DNA from: Pseudocolwellia sp049933045
GTDB lineage: Bacteria > Pseudomonadota > Gammaproteobacteria > Enterobacterales > Alteromonadaceae
Length of the DNA stretch: 64,000 nt
NCBI RefSeq assembly: GCF_049933045.1
Contig: NZ_CP187926.1
Location: 4,278,001-4,342,000, forward strand
Direction: 5' to 3'
Shown: positions 56,565-64,000 of the stretch, one piece after another
Layout: the number at the start of each line of letters is the position of its first letter
Numbering within the stretch: position 1 is the stretch's first letter
Notes under the pieces: generated by a model
What the model was told of the DNA's origin: nothing
Seen by the model: only the letters and a program-made list of their open reading frames with translations
Database searches by the model: none
Program-made: the position numbers and the translations under genes

Positions 56565-56733
56565 CACTCAAGAGGTCAATTAATAGACCGTGAGTGACTA
56601 TTTCAAACAATAACACTAGGAGAAAGGTAAACTTTATCAATAACTTTACTTTGTAAAGACTGATAAATTCAGAATAGTAAATCCAATATAGGTATAGCTA
56701 TTCCGCGCTTAATAAGCGTTACCGCAAATAAAA

Positions 56734-57009
56734 ATGAATGTACAAACATATAGTGAAACGCGAGCAAATTTCAAAGCTGCGATTGAATCTGTAGCCGATA
56801 GACATGAACCATTGTTAATTACTAGTAAAACTGCCGATGTAGTTATGCTAGCTAGAGAGGATTTTGATAGTATGCAAGAAACAATGTATTTGCTTAGCTC
56901 TCGAAATAATGCAAATCGACTTATGGAATCAATTGCTCAGTATGAAACAGGCTCCCTTATTAAAGCGGAGATAAATAGCAACAATGAATACGAAGAAAAA
57001 ACTGAATAA
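56734..57009 (+). CDS. yefM: Antitoxin of the Phd/YefM family
   Basis: 91 residues with the Phd/YefM fold: MNVQTYSETRANFKAAIESVADRH and the VVMLAREDFDSMQETMYLL helix. The C-terminal ~30 residues, which bind the toxin, are acidic and poorly ordered. The family represses its own promoter, cooperatively with toxin. Its 3' end overlaps yoeB by 26 bp. ATG start. Confidence 0.92.
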   Translation: MNVQTYSETRANFKAAIESVADRHEPLLITSKTADVVMLAREDFDSMQETMYLLSSRNNANRLMESIAQYETGSLIKAEINSNNEYEEKTE

Positions 57010-57277
57010 TGAAGTAGATAAGAAAAAAGTTATTTTTACGGCTAATGGTTGGGAAGATTACCAATATTGGCTTAAGAATGACCCTGTAAAATTCCAGAAG
57101 GTTAATCGTTTGATAGAGGCATCTCAGTTATCACTCCATACAGGAATTGGTAAGCCTGAAAAACTATCTAGTAATCTTAAAGGATATTATTCTAGAAGAA
57201 TAGATTTGGAACACCGTCTTGTTTATAAGAGTGACGGAAAAGATTTAATCATCTTTGCAGCTCGATTTCATTATTAA
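56984..57277 (+). CDS. yoeB: Toxin of the Txe/YoeB family, mRNA interferase
   Basis: 97 residues, with an N-terminal extension of about 12 compared with E. coli YoeB (84). The family motifs WEDYQYW, GKPEKLSSNLKGYYSRRI, LEHRLVY (catalytic Glu and Arg) and the C-terminal RFHY (catalytic His, Tyr) are intact, so it is probably active. YoeB cleaves mRNA at the ribosome A site. ATG lies within the yefM gene; the TA pair is transcribed together. Confidence 0.93.
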   Translation: MNTKKKLNNEVDKKKVIFTANGWEDYQYWLKNDPVKFQKVNRLIEASQLSLHTGIGKPEKLSSNLKGYYSRRIDLEHRLVYKSDGKDLIIFAARFHY

Positions 57278-57310
57278 TTAATCTAGAATTACTTAATTAT
57301 TACTTGATAG

Positions 57311-57337
57311 AAACCACTTTCATAGTGGTTTTTTTAT
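57311..57337 (+). terminator. Terminator after yoeB
   Basis: AAACCACT-TTCAT-AGTGGTTT stem followed by a T-run. Confidence 0.88.
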
Positions 57338-57431
57338 TTCTGATTTCGAATTATTATTCTTTGAATTTTTCATGTAATTTATGTGGAAATAATTGAGTAT
57401 AAATTTTCCATGAAATATTCAAGCTTCGGCG

Positions 57432-58334
57432 TCAGGTTACTTGCGCTACGTCTTCAATTTTGTAACCCTTTTCGAAAAGTTTTGATGCACCTTCACGTCT
57501 TAAATCATGGTAGCTTAAATCTGTAATTCCTAAAGCGTTTCTAACACGTTGGAAGCCTGCTGTAACTGACCTTGAGTTATAGGGGAGTATTCTACTTTCT
57601 ATTTTCTCTTAGATCTTTTCGGTCTCTTACGATGATAGTTTTATGTTCTTCATTCAGGTCTTCCCACTTAATGCTAAACATTTCGCCTATTCTCATGCAT
57701 GTTAAACTTGAAAAGTTAAGAATATCTACATAGGGGATATGACTACCGATTTTATTTTGTCTTTCAGTTAATGCTTTAGTTAGTTTCTCTAGTTCATTTT
57801 CTGTAGGTCTACTGGTGCGTTTTTGGCTTTTACCGACAAGTTTCATTTCAATAAGTACAGGCACAGCATCTTCGAATATTTTCCAGTTTGCTGTTACATC
57901 AAATACAGGTAGGGCAATTTTCATAACACTACGTAAATAGGCAATGTCATGATAAATAGTTGCGGCTCTACGCATTTTGCAATGAGTGATTAAGTTACTA
58001 CTTTTAAATTCATTAGATAATATTGATGAAATAGGGCAATCACGTATCATTTCTATTACGTAGCGTTTAGTTATTCCAGTATTCGCCCACAAATCATGGT
58101 CATTAATAAATAAGCCTAATAATTCACCAATATTAATAACTTTATTTTGTTTGATTATGCTGTTTAGTTCTGCGGCATCTTTTTAATTTTATCCCATGTT
58201 TTAGGTAATTCTTTTTTACTGAATGTTAGTGATTCTCTATGTATAATTACGCCATTCTTTTTTACACGCACTGTGCATCGGTAGCTAAATTGACCGTTTG
58301 CCTTTTGGCGTTTATCAATTGTTACCGATGCCAT
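57432..58334 (-). pseudogene. Broken tyrosine-type site-specific integrase
   Basis: ATG 58334 with AAGGA upstream opens MASVTIDKRQKANGQFSYR, an arm-binding N-terminus. A run of five A residues (58180-58184) is one base short, shifting the frame after WDKIK; restoring one base gives continuous coding down to 57592. There a stop follows RDRKDLRENRK, and about 20 residues seem deleted before a third frame with ILPYNSRSVTAG and HDLRREGAS. This ends VAQVT-stop at 57432, before the catalytic His/Trp and Tyr. It cannot be an active recombinase. It lies beside dusA, a known integration target. Confidence 0.85.
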
Positions 58335-58439
58335 TGTATTTTCCTTAGTCGTCCTACTATATGTTGAGCACTTCTGGAACATTAATAAGGAAGTTCGACG
58401 AAAGTACAGGCAATTCAAGACGATTCAGGTTGTTATATA

Positions 58440-59450
58440 ATGCAAGTTAAGAAGGCTTTAGAGCCACGTAGTACAGTATTCACAGGCGGTCATAAACTTT
58501 CTGTTGCCCCAATGCTCGATTGGACTGATCGCCATTGCCGCTATTTCTATCGTGTTATGTCTAAACACACGGTGTTGTATACTGAAATGGTGACAACTGG
58601 CGCCATTATTTTTGGTAAAGGTGATTATCTTTCATATAACGATGCTGAACATCCTGTTGTTTTGCAACTCGGTGGTAGCGATCCTAAAGCTATGGTTGAG
58701 TGTGCTATACGCGCTGAGCAATTAGGTTACGACGAAATTAACATTAACGTAGGTTGTCCGTCAGATCGAGTTCAAAATGGTCGTTTTGGTGCTTGTTTAA
58801 TGGGTGAACCAGCGCTAGTGGCTGAATGTGTTTCGAGTATGCAAGCGCAAGTTAAAATACCTGTTACGGTTAAATCGCGCATTGGTATTGATGATCACGA
58901 CAGTTACGAATTTCTACATCAGTTTATCGATACTGTTTCTCAAGCAGGCTGTGAGCATTTTATTATTCATGCACGTAAAGCTTGGTTAAGTGGTTTAAGT
59001 CCTAAGCAAAACAGAGATGTTCCACCGCTGGATTACGATCGTGTGTATCAAATTAAATCTGACTTCTCTGATCTAGCCATTTCCATTAATGGTGGTATTA
59101 AAACCTTAGAAGAAGCTCAAGCTCATTTAGAACATGTTGATGGTGTGATGATAGGTAGAGAGATTTACCAATCGCCTTACTTTTTAAGTAATGTTGATCA
59201 AACTATTTGGCAATCTGAAGCGCCTATATTGAGTCGACTTGAAGTACTCGAACATATGGCAGAGTACATTGACCGTTACGTTGCTGAAGGTGGTAGAGCT
59301 TGGCATGTTATTCGCCATATGTTGGGTTTATGTAATGGCTTACCAGGTGCTAGACAGTTTAGACGTCACTTAAGTGATTGCTCTGGCAAGCAGGGCGCTG
59401 ATAGTAAGTCTTTATTTGAAGCTTATTCGAATGTTTCTATCGACGTGTAA
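58440..59450 (+). CDS. dusA: tRNA-dihydrouridine synthase A
   Basis: FMN/NADPH enzyme that makes dihydrouridine at positions 20/20a of tRNA. 336 residues, with SVAPMLDWTDRHCRYF, NVGCPSDRVQNGRFGACLM (catalytic Cys about residue 103) and INGGIKTLEE. A typical DusA in length and motif order. The 5' end is a recognised attachment target of integrative elements, and the DNA immediately upstream is a broken integrase, so the first codons may have been reconstituted by insertion. ATG at 58440 lacks a good ribosome binding site. Confidence 0.95.
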   Translation: MQVKKALEPRSTVFTGGHKLSVAPMLDWTDRHCRYFYRVMSKHTVLYTEMVTTGAIIFGKGDYLSYNDAEHPVVLQLGGSDPKAMVECAIRAEQLGYDEININVGCPSDRVQNGRFGACLMGEPALVAECVSSMQAQVKIPVTVKSRIGIDDHDSYEFLHQFIDTVSQAGCEHFIIHARKAWLSGLSPKQNRDVPPLDYDRVYQIKSDFSDLAISINGGIKTLEEAQAHLEHVDGVMIGREIYQSPYFLSNVDQTIWQSEAPILSRLEVLEHMAEYIDRYVAEGGRAWHVIRHMLGLCNGLPGARQFRRHLSDCSGKQGADSKSLFEAYSNVSIDV

Positions 59451-59488
59451 CTTCTCTTCTTATTAATATCACTTCTTAATATATAAAT

Positions 59489-59516
59489 AGGCTGCGATTA
59501 TTGCGGCCTTTTTTAT
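59489..59516 (+). terminator. Terminator after dusA
   Basis: AGGCTGC-GATTATT-GCGGCCT stem (one wobble pair) followed by T6. Confidence 0.85.
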
Positions 59517-59620
59517 GTCTGTTTTGTTTTCAAATATCCGATCACTTCTCCTGTTTTTGTAACTCTCTGTAGTTGGTCAATTTAACTAAATATATGGTCT
59601 TATTTACTAATAATTGATTT

Positions 59621-59635
59621 TAGACATAATATGTC
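59621..59635. promoter_or_regulatory. Candidate PspF enhancer site
   Basis: AGACATAATATGTCT, a perfect 15-bp inverted repeat (approximate position) about 70-85 bp upstream of the sigma-54 promoter. Assignment to PspF is by position only. Confidence 0.4.
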
Positions 59636-59705
59636 TTTTAATGTGAATTTATCAGTATTTATAATAAGTCATTATTTAACAGTTGCTTATTTTATTTTTG
59701 TTAAT

Positions 59706-59721
59706 TGGCACAACACTTGTA
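59706..59721 (+). promoter_or_regulatory. Sigma-54 promoter of pspA
   Basis: TGGCAC-N5-TTGTA, consensus -24 and one change at -12. psp operons are classically driven by sigma-54 and PspF. Confidence 0.8.
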
Positions 59722-59813
59722 ATAAGAATATTTACATAACGTGAGTCGTTGGCGTTTTACTTAACTACTGCTCAGGTTCATACGTTTAATAAATATTTTT
59801 GAGGAGAAATAGA

Positions 59814-60477
59814 ATGGGTTTATTTACAAGGTTCACCGATATTATTAATGCAAACATAAATAGCATGTTAGACAAGGCTGAAGATCCAGAAAAAATGATC
59901 AAGCTGATCATTCAAGAAATGGAAGAAACGTTAGTTGATGTTCGAATCTACGGCGGCTAAATACATTGCAGAGAAAAAAACACTACAGCGCCAAATTGAT
60001 AACACTGAAAAAACAATTGCTAGCTGGAATACCAAAGCACAAATTTCGGTACAAAAAGGCAGAGACGATTTAGCTAAACTTGCTTTAAAAGAAAAGTACA
60101 AATTTACTGAAGAGTTAACTCAGTTAACTCAAGAAATGGCGAGATTAGATGAATATTTACTTGCTGTTCAAGAAGATGCAAGTCGATTACAAGATAAGCT
60201 GATTGAAGCTAAACGTAAGCAGGCTTCTTTTGTATTACGTCAGCAATCAGCTGAAGTTCGATTAAAAGTTAGAGCTCAAGCAACGGTGCATAATATTGAT
60301 GAAGCTATTTCTCGTTTTGAACGTTACGAACAGAAAATCGACCGCGTTGAAGCGCAAGTAGAAGCTTATGATCTTGCTCAGCCGAAAAACTTAGAAAGTG
60401 AATTTAGAGCATTAGAAGCTGAAGCGCATTTAGAAGATGAATTGGCGCAGTTTAAAAAGCAGGTAGCTAACGCTTAA
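59814..60477 (+). pseudogene. pspA: Phage shock protein A, frameshifted
   Basis: ATG 59814 with GAGGAGA upstream encodes the PspA N-terminus MGLFTRFTDIINANINSMLD, but the frame stops after 48 codons at 59958. One extra A near 59945 (CGAATCT for CGATCT) causes this; removing it joins VDVR to STAAKYIAEKK and gives a normal ~221-residue PspA coiled coil ending QVANA. PspA is the ESCRT-III-like membrane-repair protein and inhibitor of PspF. The rest of the coding region and the promoter look undamaged, so a recent mutation or an assembly error are both possible. Confidence 0.85.
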
Positions 60478-60505
60478 GCAGATATTTTTTGATTGAATAA
60501 AGACT

Positions 60506-60537
60506 AAGAGCTACAACCATAAAAAAGTAGCTCTTTT
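60506..60537 (+). terminator. Hairpin between pspA and pspC
   Basis: AAGAGCTAC and GTAGCTCTT pair over 9 bp, followed by TT-AAT. The short T-run suggests partial termination inside the psp operon. Confidence 0.6.
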
Positions 60538-60558
60538 AATACTAAGTAGGAGACAGTA

Positions 60559-60768
60559 ATGCGATACCAACACGAATATGTAATTAATAAAAAACTTCAG
60601 AAAGACATGGTACATAAAAAGCTAGCAGGTGTTTGTGGTGGCTTAGCTAACTACTATGGATTGCCTAGGTTTGGTGTAAGGTTAGCGGTTGTAGTTTCAA
60701 TGTTTGTATTTCCTGTAGTGGTAGGTGTTGCCTACGTTGTTGCGACTTTAGTTATGCCTAAAGACTAA
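60559..60768 (+). CDS. pspC: PspC-domain membrane protein
   Basis: 69 residues: KKLAGVCGGLANYYGLPRFGVRLAVV then one membrane helix ending LVMPKD, the conserved PspC core. Shorter than E. coli PspC (119 residues), lacking the C-terminal extension. It relays envelope stress to PspA in known systems. ATG start with AGGAGA upstream. Follows pspA; pspB is not visible. Confidence 0.9.
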   Translation: MRYQHEYVINKKLQKDMVHKKLAGVCGGLANYYGLPRFGVRLAVVVSMFVFPVVVGVAYVVATLVMPKD

Positions 60769-60851
60769 TTATTAGTTACTAAGTTTAACCCGTAAATATT
60801 TCCACTACCGTTAATCAGATAATCAATTAGAGAATCAACCAGAGAGGATTT

Positions 60852-61217
60852 ATGTCTTTTTTCAAATCATTATTACTCGCTATTATGGCTACGTTATTAC
60901 TCACCTATTTTTTAGGTGCTAGTTTTCTAGAGTTTTTTGGTATTGACGCTATAGCTGAGGTAAATATTAAAGACAATATTAAAGGTAATATTATGGAACC
61001 GATTCAAGCCATAAGTGTTTCTGCTTTAATTAGTGTGCTGTTAATTATTGCTGGTTTGGCGGTAGTATTAAGTGTATTTGGTTCGATTTTTTTAGTGATG
61101 GTCTTAATTTTTGGTGCGGTGCTTATGTTTATGATCGGCGCGCTTTGGCCTATTTTGTTGGTAGGGTTCGTTATTTGGTTGATGGTGAGAGATACAAGTA
61201 AAGCAGCATATTCATAA
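60852..61217 (+). CDS. Membrane protein of the psp locus, unknown
   Basis: 121 residues, four predicted helices (about 6-30, 52-75, 75-95 and 98-115), ending VRDTSKAAYS. I do not recognise a family. It follows pspC by 83 bp on the same strand with GAGAGGA upstream of the ATG, so it is probably a local psp-associated gene. Confidence 0.6.
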   Translation: MSFFKSLLLAIMATLLLTYFLGASFLEFFGIDAIAEVNIKDNIKGNIMEPIQAISVSALISVLLIIAGLAVVLSVFGSIFLVMVLIFGAVLMFMIGALWPILLVGFVIWLMVRDTSKAAYS

Positions 61218-61255
61218 GTATTAAATGAAAGCTATTTTATATTTTATGAAAACCT

Positions 61256-61287
61256 AACAAAAAAAAGCCATATTATTAAATATGGCT
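61256..61287 (-). terminator. Terminator after the enoyl-CoA hydratase gene
   Basis: AGCCATATT / AATATGGCT stem followed on the minus strand by T8 (read from the A-run at 61258). Confidence 0.8.
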
Positions 61288-61317
61288 ATTATGTTCTTTG
61301 GATTCTACGTGAATCGC

Positions 61318-62046
61318 TTATTTGAAGAATTGTGAAAGTATGTTTTTACAATCATCACTTGCCATTAAACGTTTAAATTCATCAGCTTCTACTTTTATCG
61401 CGCTTTCTAATGACGTAGCTTCACTTTTCATGAGTTTTTTACTGGTTAATACGGCATCAAGTGGTAAAGCAGCAATCGCTTTGGCTGTTGCATGTGCTAA
61501 CGCTAATAAAGTTTCTGGTTCACATACTTCATTGATTAAACCGTAACTAAGAGCTTGTTCGGCGCTAAACGTTTTACCTAGCACTAATAATTCAAAAGCA
61601 CGTGTATGACCTATTTGAGCAGGCAGTAATCTACTTGAGCCAGCTTCTGGACATAAACCTAGCTGAGTGAAAGGTAATTTAAATTTACTATTATTAGCCG
61701 CGTAAACCATATCGCAATGGAGTAATAAGGTTGTACCTATTCCTACAGCATGACCTGCAACGGCTGCGATAAGTGGCTTTTGAAATAATACTAAAGCATC
61801 AATAAACTCAAGTGCAGCAAGTTCTTCAGAATGTTCTAAAAAGTCTTTTAAATCATTACCAGCACAAAAACAGTTTTCGTCGCCTTGTATTACAACACAA
61901 CGAATATCGTCAGCTGTGTTGGCATCGGTAAGGGCTTTAGCTAGGCTTCGATACATACTTGAGGTAAGTGCATTTTTTTTATCGAAACGATTTAATGTGA
62001 TGGTTAAAATATGATTATCTTTTTGCGTTACAATTAAGTTATCCAT
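61318..62046 (-). CDS. Enoyl-CoA hydratase/isomerase family protein
   Basis: 242 residues of the crotonase fold: NRFDKKNALTSSMYRSL, GNDLKDFLE (oxyanion loop), AGHAVGIGTTLLLHCDMVYAA (second oxyanion residue) and KLPFTQLGLCPEAGSS. The second acidic catalytic residue is present as E in CPEAGS, so hydratase or isomerase activity is plausible. Substrate unknown; paaG/menB-specific motifs are absent. ATG 62046 chosen; a TTG at 62055 is less likely. Confidence 0.88.
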   Translation of the reverse strand: MDNLIVTQKDNHILTITLNRFDKKNALTSSMYRSLAKALTDANTADDIRCVVIQGDENCFCAGNDLKDFLEHSEELAALEFIDALVLFQKPLIAAVAGHAVGIGTTLLLHCDMVYAANNSKFKLPFTQLGLCPEAGSSRLLPAQIGHTRAFELLVLGKTFSAEQALSYGLINEVCEPETLLALAHATAKAIAALPLDAVLTSKKLMKSEATSLESAIKVEADEFKRLMASDDCKNILSQFFK

Positions 62047-62203
62047 TTGGTTCAAGCTTGGTTACAATAGAGTGTAATAACCATAATATTTAAAATTAAA
62101 GATGTATACCACAATTGTCATGGTTGTCTTTAATAATGATTAAGTAACATAAGCATACTATAACGTGTGCCGCTATGATTCATACCAGCATCGGGAGCTG
62201 TTC

Positions 62204-63196
62204 ATGATAATGAAATTTTCTACTAAAACATTAAGTGCCTTATTTGTAGGCGTTGTGTTTATCTTCTATCTTATTGGTGTGTTTTGGAGTTTTGAACCAG
62301 ACACTTTTGATATAAAAGCAGAAGTAACTAAAGCTGCTGAAGCTGAGGGTGTATCTCCAGTAGTGGGTTACACAACCACAACAGCCTTAATTAAAGTTAC
62401 TGAAACGTTACTTACTAAACCAGGTGGGTATTTAACCAATGATGCGCTGCCACCGTCGGTATTTTTAGATAATATTCCTTCATGGGAATTTGGTGTGTTA
62501 GAAATGGTTCGAGATATGGCATTAGTGATGCGCCAAGAGTTTAGTCGCTCGCAATCTCAATCTATTGAAAACGAATATTTAAAAGTGGCTCAACCGCAAT
62601 TTAATATCGACAGTAAAAGTTGGGCAATGCCAAGCGCTGAAGGTGAATACGGAAAAGCTTTAATTGAACTTTATAAATACCGCACTGCGTTAACAGATGT
62701 AAACAGTCAATCAGCTCAGTTTTATGCAAGAGCAGATAACTTACGAGATTGGATAGGTGAAGTAACTAAGCGTTTAGGCAGTTATTCACAGCGTTTAAGT
62801 TCAAGTGTTGGTCGTGATCAAGTTAATGTTGATTTAGCCGGCGATAGTGTTGCACAGCAATCTACTTATTCAGCATCTAACATTGAGCTAAAAACTAGCT
62901 GGTGGACAATCGACAATGAGTTTTATGAAGCTCGTGGTGCTTGTTGGGCACTGTTACACTTTTTAAAAGCTGTTGAAATCGACTTTAATGATGTACTTGA
63001 AAAGAAAAATGCTCAAGTGAGCTTAAGACAAATTATAAGAGAATTAGAAGCCAGTCAGGAAGCGGTATGGAGTCCTATGGTTTTAAACGGAAGTGGTTTT
63101 GGGGTATTAGCTAATCATTCATTAGTAATGGCTAACTACATCTCTCGTGCGAATGCAGCACTAATAGATTTAAACGATTTATTGAGTCAAGGTTAA
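62204..63196 (+). CDS. DUF2333 family inner-membrane protein
   Basis: 330 residues from ATG 62204, with GGGAG 6 nt upstream. One N-terminal helix (about 10-30), then a soluble helical body with the family's LTNDALPPSVFLDNIPSWEFG and WWTIDNEFYEARGACWALLHFLKA. Function unknown; the family occurs in Gammaproteobacteria. It precedes the beta-barrel gene by 15 bp, probably in one transcript. Confidence 0.88.
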   Translation: MIMKFSTKTLSALFVGVVFIFYLIGVFWSFEPDTFDIKAEVTKAAEAEGVSPVVGYTTTTALIKVTETLLTKPGGYLTNDALPPSVFLDNIPSWEFGVLEMVRDMALVMRQEFSRSQSQSIENEYLKVAQPQFNIDSKSWAMPSAEGEYGKALIELYKYRTALTDVNSQSAQFYARADNLRDWIGEVTKRLGSYSQRLSSSVGRDQVNVDLAGDSVAQQSTYSASNIELKTSWWTIDNEFYEARGACWALLHFLKAVEIDFNDVLEKKNAQVSLRQIIRELEASQEAVWSPMVLNGSGFGVLANHSLVMANYISRANAALIDLNDLLSQG

Positions 63197-63211
63197 ACAA
63201 AGGGATAAAAC

Positions 63212-63964
63212 ATGAAAAAAATACTTTTAGCGACAGCTTTATCGGCAGCTATATCAACTTCTGTTCAAGCTGATACGTTATTAGGCTTGTACGTTGGCGG
63301 ACAAATATGGGCAACGGAAGCATCAGGAACGTTTGGTGATAGTGGTAATAACCAAGCTGATTTTAATTTAGATGATCAAGAGCAAGGTAGTTTTTACGTA
63401 GCTTTTGAACATCCGTTACCATTAATTCCAAATATTAAGGTTGCGCGTACATCACTAGATACCGATGGTATTACTACGCTTTCAAGTAGTATTGATTTCA
63501 GAGGTGAAACTTATGATAGTACTTCTGAAGTAGCAACTAAGTTTGATCTAACTTACACAGATTACACGCTTTATTACGAAATTTTTGATAACGATCTTGT
63601 ATCAATTGATTTTGGTATTACTGGCCGTGATTTCGATACAGACATCACATTAAGTCAAGAAGGCAAAAGCTCAGGAACATTAAGCGCTTCAGGTATTGTA
63701 CCTATGCTTTATGCTTACACTAATATTGGCTTACCTTTTACAGGTTTTAACGTATTCGGTGAAGGTAACTTCTTATCAATAGGTGATCACACCCTTTATG
63801 ACTTTCAAGTGGGTGTAAGCTACGAATTAATTGATAACCTAGCTGTAGATGTTGATTTAACTTTAGGTTACCGCGCTGTTCAACTTGAAATTGATGACTT
63901 AGATAACTTACATTCTAACTTAGATTTTAAAGGTGTATTTGCTGGCGCAATTGTTCACTTTTAA
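63212..63964 (+). CDS. TIGR04219-type outer membrane beta-barrel protein
   Basis: 250 residues: a Sec signal peptide (1-20, ending SVQA), then alternating beta-strands rich in aromatic and glycine residues, ending FAGAIVHF with the terminal Phe typical of outer membrane proteins. Fits a small closed barrel. The family is uncharacterised. ATG start with GGG-AT upstream; pairs with DUF2333. Confidence 0.85.
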   Translation: MKKILLATALSAAISTSVQADTLLGLYVGGQIWATEASGTFGDSGNNQADFNLDDQEQGSFYVAFEHPLPLIPNIKVARTSLDTDGITTLSSSIDFRGETYDSTSEVATKFDLTYTDYTLYYEIFDNDLVSIDFGITGRDFDTDITLSQEGKSSGTLSASGIVPMLYAYTNIGLPFTGFNVFGEGNFLSIGDHTLYDFQVGVSYELIDNLAVDVDLTLGYRAVQLEIDDLDNLHSNLDFKGVFAGAIVHF

Positions 63965-64000
63965 GTGAGATAACGCTGACGGTTATTTGTTTACGTTACT

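Noticed and set aside
59814..60477. Programmed frameshift in pspA
   Set aside because: No slippery sequence, stimulatory hairpin or internal Shine-Dalgarno was apparent at the CGAATC site; a mutation or sequencing error is simpler.

Overview
The window is AT-rich chromosomal DNA from a marine gammaproteobacterium of the order Alteromonadales. It looks most like Colwelliaceae (Colwellia/Thalassotalea type), judged from the rRNA operon, glnA-ntrBC, typA, the yihY-pip-dtd block, priA/rpmE/ftsN/hslVU, dnaB-alr and the PEP-CTERM proteins. The genus is an inference from protein resemblance and gene order, not a measured placement.

Layout. 1-3.2 kb: a fatty-acid desaturase cut by the window edge, divergent from its likely repressor FabR with a FabR-type operator between them; then trmA and a membrane-anchored RRM protein. 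3.4-9.5 kb: a complete rRNA operon (16S, tRNA-Ala, 23S, 5S) with tandem promoters, boxA sites, RNase III stems and a terminator. 9.8-18 kb: epmA, a MerC-like membrane protein with a Zur-like palindrome, and glnA-(DUF4124)-ntrB-ntrC on the minus strand under a sigma-54 promoter with NtrC boxes, divergent from typA. 18-24.4 kb: a MITE-like element, two small proteins, yihY-pip-dtd, a YeeZ-like protein and qmcA-nfeD. 24.5-30 kb: the histidine-utilisation genes hutC-hutU-hutH and divergent hutI around a perfect HutC palindrome. 30-46.3 kb: a degenerate GGDEF/EAL membrane protein, rraA, hslVU and its neighbours, ftsN, priA, rpmE, dnaB, alr, yjbQ, a second MITE-like element, cheX, a DUF6702/M1-peptidase pair and zur.

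46.7-64 kb is more accessory. It holds a tandem pair of PEP-CTERM surface proteins, each with its own sigma-54 promoter, upstream palindrome and conserved 5' UTR hairpin. Two LysR-controlled loci follow (rhodanese-GNAT and LysE), then a chemoreceptor and a DUF1223 protein. A decayed integrative element lies against the 5' end of dusA, with a YefM-YoeB toxin-antitoxin pair, orphan ORFs and a broken tyrosine integrase. After dusA comes a psp locus whose pspA carries a one-base frameshift although its sigma-54 promoter looks intact, then an enoyl-CoA hydratase, a DUF2333 protein and an outer-membrane beta-barrel.

A common thread is sigma-54: glnA, pspA and both PEP-CTERM genes have recognisable -24/-12 elements. 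The strongest leads for something undescribed are the paired PEP-CTERM leaders with a covarying hairpin, the dusA-associated remnant, the two related MITE-like elements, the membrane-tethered RRM protein and the doubly degenerate GGDEF/EAL protein.
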